Part shown: positions 32,330 through 32,469 of the stretch, piece after piece
Numbering within the stretch: position 1 is the stretch's first letter
Layout of the letters: every line of letters begins with the position of its first letter
Assembly: GCA_026397755.1 (NCBI GenBank)
Contig: JAPLUF010000336.1
Span: 1-32,469 of the forward strand
Length of the DNA stretch: 32,469 nt
Source of the DNA: Verrucomicrobiota bacterium
Lineage (GTDB): Bacteria; Verrucomicrobiota; Verrucomicrobiia; Limisphaerales; UBA9464
Direction: 5' to 3'
Translations under genes and position numbers: made by a program
The notes under the pieces: generated by a model
Told to the model about the DNA's origin: nothing
The model's database searches: none
The model's input: only the letters and a program-made list of their open reading frames with translations

Positions 32330-32469
32330 ATAGGGGTAGGGATGGCCGTTGCCGACCACCCCTCCCTCCGAACCGGACTGGCGGATTTCCCGCATCCGGC
32401 TCTCCAGTTGGTGAGTCACCCGCTTGCGGCGGGACTGGTACGTTTGGCTAAGGCTAAGGCGTATAGAGA
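32330..32469 (-). mobile_element. Group II intron, 3' end (domains V and VI), rest beyond window
   Basis: On the minus strand 32402-32370 reads as domain V: 33 nt beginning GAGCCGGAT and ending TCCGGTTC. The AGC catalytic triad is near the 5' side, a lower stem is GAGCCGGA/TCCGGTTC, a two-base bulge (CA) follows, and an upper stem GCGG/CCGC is capped by GAAA. Directly after it (32369-32330) is domain VI: GGG-A, then GGGGTGGTCG paired with CGGCCATCCC around a GCAA tetraloop, with an unpaired A at 32337. That is the branch point, 7 nt before a 3' end in AT (the AY rule), placing the 3' splice site at 32330/32329. Everything upstream (domains I-IV, encoded protein) lies past the window edge. Confidence 0.85.
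32416..32469 (-). CDS. Possible C-terminal tail of the group II intron-encoded protein (partial)
   Basis: On the minus strand one frame is open from the window edge to a TGA at 32416-32418, giving 17 residues that end LAKRTSPAASG. It stops 14 nt before domain V, where the intron-encoded reverse transcriptase/maturase usually ends in domain IV. The stretch is far too short to identify by itself. The CCCGC-CGCAA-GCGGG hairpin within it may equally be non-coding domain IV. Confidence 0.25.
   Translation of the reverse strand, partial: SLYALALAKRTSPAASG

Noticed and set aside
1-32469. tRNA, rRNA or known riboswitch
   Set aside because: Reading both strands I found no cloverleaf with a GTTCRANNC T-arm and acceptor stem, no rRNA-like stretch and no riboswitch core I could recognise; a covariance-model scan would be needed to exclude small RNAs.

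Overview
The window reads as chromosomal DNA of a Gram-negative bacterium of the Verrucomicrobiota, most likely a free-living Limisphaerales/Pedosphaera-type lineage. The signs are an lpxB gene (lipid A, so an outer membrane), a large planctomycete/verrucomicrobial cytochrome-type protein (PSCyt1-DUF1549-DUF1553), an H-X9-DG-type prepilin at the left edge, secreted proteins ending in the verrucomicrobial C-terminal module with a W and a final YFR/YRI, and above all a pilus locus collinear with the Akkermansia Amuc_1101-1100-1099-1098 cluster. This assignment is inferred from remembered family knowledge, not from a search.

Layout. 1-4517: truncated prepilin (-), zinc alcohol dehydrogenase, two tandem rhomboid proteases, then convergent lpxB (-). 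4829-9890: the PSCyt1/DUF1549/DUF1553 protein, convergent moaA (-) and a membrane-anchored coiled-coil protein (-). 10022-12368: a LON-domain protein translationally coupled to an ABC-2 permease and a second, frame-broken permease. 12372-15946: a CFA-synthase-like methyltransferase (-), a PQQ-type sugar dehydrogenase and an EamA transporter (-). 16053-17303: a TPR protein and an HAD phosphatase. 17388-30639: the centrepiece, a probable 13-kb transcription unit with promoter candidate, terminator/attenuator-like leader, PilM-PilN fusion, Amuc_1100-like protein (frame broken by one missing G), Amuc_1099-like protein, Gly/Met-rich secretin, and then three tightly packed genes for secreted proteins (a seven-repeat propeller-like protein, an unknown exported protein, and a large haemagglutinin-like protein split by a frameshift), ended by a near-perfect intrinsic terminator. 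30644-31865: coaE and convergent pyrE. 31866-32469: no ordinary gene; the right edge holds the 3' end (domains V and VI) of a group II intron on the minus strand.

How the genes work together. The secretin, the inner-membrane PilM/N and PilO-like proteins and the Amuc_1099-like protein should form the trans-envelope part of a type IV pilus or type II secretion machine. The three downstream exported proteins share its apparent transcript and are candidates for cargo or surface partners. No PilB/PilT/PilC motor and no pilin belonging to this operon is present; the prepilin at the left edge is 17 kb away and on the other strand.

Caution. Three genes (second permease, Amuc_1100-like, large surface protein) each carry a net one-base frame change, two of them at GGGG runs. 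Assembly or homopolymer error is therefore as likely as true gene decay.
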